Positions 61,401 to 64,000 of a stretch of DNA of 64,000 nt are shown in pieces. Both the position numbers and the translations under genes were made by a program. Every line of letters begins with the position of its first letter. Position 1 is the first letter of the stretch. Source of the DNA: Lachnospiraceae bacterium (GTDB lineage: Bacteria; Bacillota; Clostridia; Lachnospirales; Lachnospiraceae); the NCBI GenBank assembly GCA_017621815.1, contig JAGASK010000028.1, forward strand, positions 28,140-92,139, written 5' to 3'. The notes below the pieces were generated by a model. The model was not told the DNA's origin and did not search any database. It was given only the letters and a program-made list of their open reading frames with translations.

Positions 61401-62011
61401 TGGGCGATGTAAACGTAAATGCCATTGAAGATTATAAAAATCTGATGGAGCGTTATAATTTCCTGAAAAACCAGCATGATGATTTAGTGGAAGCGGAAAA
61501 GACTCTGGAAGGTATTATCGAAGAGTTGGATACTGCCATGCGCAAGCAGTTCAATGAAAAATTTGCTGAAATCAGCCGTGAATTTGATAAGGTATTTAAA
61601 GAAATGTTCGGCGGAGGCAAGGGTACGCTGGAACTGATGGAGGATGAAGACATTCTGGAAGCAGGTATCAGGATTATTGCACAGCCTCCCGGAAAGAAAC
61701 TTCAGAACATGATGCAGTTATCCGGTGGAGAAAAAGCGCTGACAGCTATTGCGCTGCTGTTTGCAATCCAGAACTTAAAACCTTCTCCGTTCTGCCTTCT
61801 TGACGAAATTGAAGCGGCGCTGGATGAAAGCAATGTATCGAGATTTGCAAAATATTTACATAAGCTTACCAAGAATACCCAGTTTATTGTAATTACACAC
61901 AGACGTGGTACAATGGAGCAGGTGGACAGGCTGTATGGTATTACCATGCAGGAAAAGGGTGTTTCCACTTTGGTAAGTGTAAATCTGATTGATAAGGAGT
62001 TGGATGACTGA
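58451..62011 (+). CDS. smc: Chromosome segregation protein SMC
   Basis: A 1186-residue SMC, normal bacterial length. Walker A is GIVGPNGSGKSNVADAVRWV, the hinge is around residues 515-640 (GIIGVVADIIKVDKKYETAI...), flanked by two long coiled coils, and the C-terminal ABC signature and Walker B are MMQLSGGEKALTAIALLFAI and FCLLDEIEAALDESN. It compacts and segregates chromosomes together with ScpA/ScpB. It is located between rnc and ftsY, a common Firmicute order, and its stop overlaps the ftsY start by one base. Confidence 0.97.
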   Translation: MYLKSIEIHGFKSFANKIVFQFHNGITGIVGPNGSGKSNVADAVRWVLGEQRIKQLRGASMQDVIFSGTEMRKPLGYAYVAITLDNSDHQLAIDYDEVTVARRIYRSGESEYLLNGTACRLKDVNELFYDTGIGKEGYSIIGQGQIDKILSGKPEERRELFDEAAGIVKFKRRKTAAQKKLEDEKQNLIRVNDILSELEKQTGPLEKQSEVAKIYLKKKEELKTLDVNMFLLENIRLQEQLKAADEKYEIASGDLENTSQQYEKIKEEYEQIQGQIELLDETIEKNRSALTDTSVLRGKLEGEINVLKEQIHSAKNNEEHLLSRKSTVQKEIDEKNKDKDGILKDKNVIDEQVAEIEKARNEAKDKLLAVQNKIEELNNNIESGKNTIIDALNSRATIKSKLGRYDTMTEQVNIRKAELTSRLLRMKSDEAQQEAAMKQLEEEFEKINEDIRALNDAQTSKEEKLSLIRDELAAKDQKLRDTQVSYHQEKSRLEALSNLTERYEGYGGSVKKVMECKDREKGIIGVVADIIKVDKKYETAIETALGGNIQNIVTDDEETAKRMITFLKQNKGGRATFLPLTSITKPQEFKNPEALKEKGVIGMADELVNVESRYRNVAKAMLGRIVVVDNVDNAVKIARKFDYGIRMVTVEGELLVPGGAISGGAFKNNSNLLGRRREMEEMEAKVKKYLKEIDTLLQKIEDTKAERNKLRLSLEEDKAALQKKFIEQNTARLNVIKAQERKDEASEGSLELKAEEREIENQIQEIRLSKEEIQKELQDSEALEKQVELQIKEFQAQLEERRVEESEESAHVASWDVEVEKMLQQQGFHQQNVDRINGEIDRFAAELAEIEEGLSKSSEDIKNKENSIIEIQQTIAASHTTQNDTEKQLQEDIAKKEELSAKQKNFFKDRESLSERMTALDKEVYRLNAQKEKFQEALESQINYMWDEYEITLSDAGALRNEEMTDLPAMKKEIASLKEQIKKLGDVNVNAIEDYKNLMERYNFLKNQHDDLVEAEKTLEGIIEELDTAMRKQFNEKFAEISREFDKVFKEMFGGGKGTLELMEDEDILEAGIRIIAQPPGKKLQNMMQLSGGEKALTAIALLFAIQNLKPSPFCLLDEIEAALDESNVSRFAKYLHKLTKNTQFIVITHRRGTMEQVDRLYGITMQEKGVSTLVSVNLIDKELDD

Positions 62012-62931
62012 TGGCGGGATTTTTCAGCAGACTGAAGGAAGGATTAAGTAAAACAAGGGATAATATTGTAAGCGGCATTGATTCGGTTTTTAACGGCTTT
62101 TCCTCTATTGACGAGGATTTTTATGAGGAACTTGAAGAAATCCTGATTATGGGTGATATCGGTGTCAATGCCACTGAAAAAATACTGACAAGGCTGCGGG
62201 AACAGGTAAAAGAAAATCATATCAAGGAACCGGCGCAGTGTAAGGACTTCCTGATTCAGAGTATAAAAGAACAGATGCAGGTAGGCGAAACGGCATATGA
62301 TTTTGAAAAGAAACAGTCTGTCATACTGGTAATCGGTGTCAATGGCGTGGGTAAAACAACTTCTGTAGGAAAGCTTGCAGGCATTTTAAAGAGCCAGGGC
62401 AAAAAGGTACTGATTGCGGCAGCTGATACCTACCGGGCAGCGGCAGGAGAGCAGCTTTCGGAATGGGCGAACCGTGCAGGCGTGGATATGATAGGCGGAG
62501 CAGAAGGTGCAGACCCTGCCAGTGTAGTTTATGATGCGGTAAATGCCGCCAGGGCTCGCCATGCGGATATCCTTATTTGTGATACGGCAGGCCGTCTTCA
62601 TAATAAGAAAAACCTGATGGAAGAACTGAAGAAGATTAACAGGATTATAGATAAGGAGTTTCCTGATGCACACAGAGAAAATCTTGTAGTCCTTGACGGA
62701 ACCACGGGACAAAATGCACTGAATCAGGCAAGGGAATTCGGAGAGACTGCTGATTTAACCGGAATTATTCTCACTAAGATGGACGGAACGGCAAAAGGCG
62801 GCATAGCGGTAGCTATTCAGTCGGAATTGAATGTTCCGGTGAAATATATCGGAGTGGGAGAAAAGATAGAGGATTTACAGAAATTTGATTCAGCACAGTT
62901 TGTAAATGCTTTGTTTGATGTAGAAGAGTAA
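62011..62931 (+). CDS. ftsY: Signal recognition particle receptor FtsY
   Basis: A 306-residue SRP GTPase. The N domain covers ~1-95 and the G domain ~100-306, with G1 GVNGVGKTTSVGKLA, DTYRAAAGEQL, the DTAGR motif and TKMDGTAKGG. The acidic membrane-associated A domain of E. coli FtsY is missing, as in many Gram-positive bacteria. It docks ribosome-SRP complexes at the membrane. The start shares its A with the last base of the smc stop (TGATGG). Confidence 0.96.
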   Translation: MAGFFSRLKEGLSKTRDNIVSGIDSVFNGFSSIDEDFYEELEEILIMGDIGVNATEKILTRLREQVKENHIKEPAQCKDFLIQSIKEQMQVGETAYDFEKKQSVILVIGVNGVGKTTSVGKLAGILKSQGKKVLIAAADTYRAAAGEQLSEWANRAGVDMIGGAEGADPASVVYDAVNAARARHADILICDTAGRLHNKKNLMEELKKINRIIDKEFPDAHRENLVVLDGTTGQNALNQAREFGETADLTGIILTKMDGTAKGGIAVAIQSELNVPVKYIGVGEKIEDLQKFDSAQFVNALFDVEE

Positions 62932-62953
62932 TCTTCGGGAGGAAAAGACTGAA

Positions 62954-64000
62954 ATGGAAAATAAAATGCTTACACTGGAAAAATTTGAAGAAGCTTCTGA
63001 GGTAGTAAAAAAAGTAACACAGGAAACCAAGCTTGTATACAGCGATTTCTACAGTGCGCAAACCGGCAACAAAGTATTTTTAAAGCCGGAAAATATGCAG
63101 TTTACAGGCGCATATAAGTTGAGAGGCGCTTATTATAAATTAAGTACCTTAAGCGATGAAGAAAGAGCTAAGGGACTGATTACTGCATCAGCAGGAAATC
63201 ATGCCCAGGGAGTGGCTTATGCTGCAAAATGCTACGGTGTAAAAGCGGTAATCGTAATGCCGACTACAACACCTCTCATTAAAGTCAACAGAACAAAAAG
63301 CTACGGCGCAGAAGTGGTTCTTTATGGAGACGTGTATGATGAAGCCTGTGAACATGCCTATGAACTGGCAGAGAAGAATGGATATACATTTATTCATCCC
63401 TTCGATGATTTGGCAGTGGCAACAGGACAGGGCACCATTGCCATGGAAATTTTCAAGGAACTTCCCCTTGTGGATTATATTCTGGTTCCCGTAGGCGGGG
63501 GCGGACTGGCAACGGGAGTTTCAACTCTTGCAAAGCTGCTAAATCCCAAGATTAAAGTAATCGGCGTGGAGCCTGCCGGAGCAAACTGCCTGCAGGCATC
63601 TGTAAAAGAAGGAAAGGTAGTAACGCTTCCTCATGTAAGTACCATTGCGGACGGTACTGCGGTTAAAACACCGGGAAGTAAAATTTTCCCCTATGTAAGC
63701 AAGAATCTTGATGATATTATTACCATTGAAGACGAAGAACTGGTGGTGGCATTCCTTGATATGGTTGAAAATCATAAAATGATAGTGGAAAATTCAGGAC
63801 TCTTAACAGTAGCAGCATTGAAACACCTGAATGTAAAGGGAAAAAAGGTTGTTGCTATTTTAAGCGGCGGTAATATGGATGTGATTACCATGTCATCGGT
63901 AGTGCAGCAGGGACTGATTATGAGAGACAGAATTTTTACAGTTTCCGTGCTGCTTCCTGATAAGCCGGGTGAACTTTCACGTGTATCCGACATTATTGCA
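62954..64000 (+). CDS. ilvA: Threonine ammonia-lyase, 3' truncated by window end
   Basis: 349 codons are visible before the window ends. The fold is PLP-dependent type II: the Lys in FTGAYKLRGAYYKL, substrate loop SAGNHAQGVAYAA, phosphate loop PVGGGGLATGVS and C-terminal LSGGNMDV. At the very end an ACT-like regulatory segment begins (FTVSVLLPDKPGELSRVSDI), which fits the ~400-residue catabolic/biosynthetic IlvA type. It deaminates threonine to 2-oxobutyrate. GGAGGAAAAG precedes the ATG, 22 nt after ftsY. Whether it feeds isoleucine synthesis or catabolism cannot be told here. Confidence 0.93.
   Translation, partial: MENKMLTLEKFEEASEVVKKVTQETKLVYSDFYSAQTGNKVFLKPENMQFTGAYKLRGAYYKLSTLSDEERAKGLITASAGNHAQGVAYAAKCYGVKAVIVMPTTTPLIKVNRTKSYGAEVVLYGDVYDEACEHAYELAEKNGYTFIHPFDDLAVATGQGTIAMEIFKELPLVDYILVPVGGGGLATGVSTLAKLLNPKIKVIGVEPAGANCLQASVKEGKVVTLPHVSTIADGTAVKTPGSKIFPYVSKNLDDIITIEDEELVVAFLDMVENHKMIVENSGLLTVAALKHLNVKGKKVVAILSGGNMDVITMSSVVQQGLIMRDRIFTVSVLLPDKPGELSRVSDIIA

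Noticed and set aside
1-64000. tRNA, rRNA or known riboswitch
   Set aside because: No cloverleaf pattern with a T-loop, ribosomal RNA text or known riboswitch core was found by eye; a computed search could still reveal one.

Overview
The window looks like a chromosomal stretch of an anaerobic, low- to mid-GC Firmicute, most likely a gut Lachnospiraceae-type Clostridium. The basis is gene content and order (yceD-rpmF, plsX-acpP-rnc-smc-ftsY, pta-ackA), an [FeFe] hydrogenase, ATPase-less sugar ABC transporters, and strong AGGAGG-type ribosome binding sites. No rRNA, tRNA, CRISPR array, prophage or insertion sequence was seen.

Layout. 1-4.2 kb: housekeeping genes (an FtsA-like ATPase cut by the window edge, a YycJ-type metallo-hydrolase, an ACT protein and a DUF711 protein). 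4.2-14.1 kb: an unusual transport operon in which two beta-propeller/solute-binding lipoprotein fusions bracket two sugar permeases, a membrane-fusion (HlyD-like) protein with an in-frame TGA at codon 9, and a stand-alone MacB-type extracellular domain protein. No ATPase is present. 14.1-19.4 kb: a diguanylate cyclase, a beta-lactamase-family serine hydrolase on the minus strand, and a chemoreceptor.

19.4-39.6 kb is a pectin/rhamnogalacturonan utilisation locus. It holds an LplA/LplB/LplC-type ABC importer, rhamnogalacturonan acetylesterase, two GH43 enzymes (one with N-terminal ankyrin repeats), a MATE exporter, UxaC, a LacI regulator, UxaB (interrupted by an in-frame TAA), UxaA, a GH105 unsaturated-uronyl hydrolase, a GH28 polygalacturonase, a sugar isomerase-like TIM barrel and a pectin methylesterase. 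None of the hydrolases has a signal peptide, so breakdown after import is inferred to be cytoplasmic. Uronic acids would run UxaC -> UxaB -> UxaA to 2-keto-3-deoxygluconate. Three 14-bp operators with a CA centre (importer, uxaB, lacI) suggest one LacI regulon. Two CG-centred, cre-like sites (importer, pta) suggest CcpA input.

39.6-43.2 kb: a two-gene [FeFe] hydrogenase unit. 43.7-47.5 kb: a degraded or unknown cassette, then a ketopantoate reductase-like gene, a MarR-GNAT fusion and a GNAT-cytidine deaminase fusion. 47.5-52.1 kb: TmcAL, Pta, AckA, YceD and ribosomal protein L32. 52.2-56.0 kb: an ECF sigma/anti-sigma/transglutaminase-lipoprotein module sitting between rpmF and plsX. 56.2-64 kb: plsX, acpP, rnc, smc, ftsY and a threonine ammonia-lyase cut by the window end.

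The most interesting whole-window signal is a short dispersed palindromic element (core ACAATAGAAAG ... CTTTCTATTGTCATGAATT). It recurs in about eight intergenic gaps, always in the direction of transcription and usually beside a stem-loop. It supplies the hydA stop codon and flanks the sigma-factor module on both sides.
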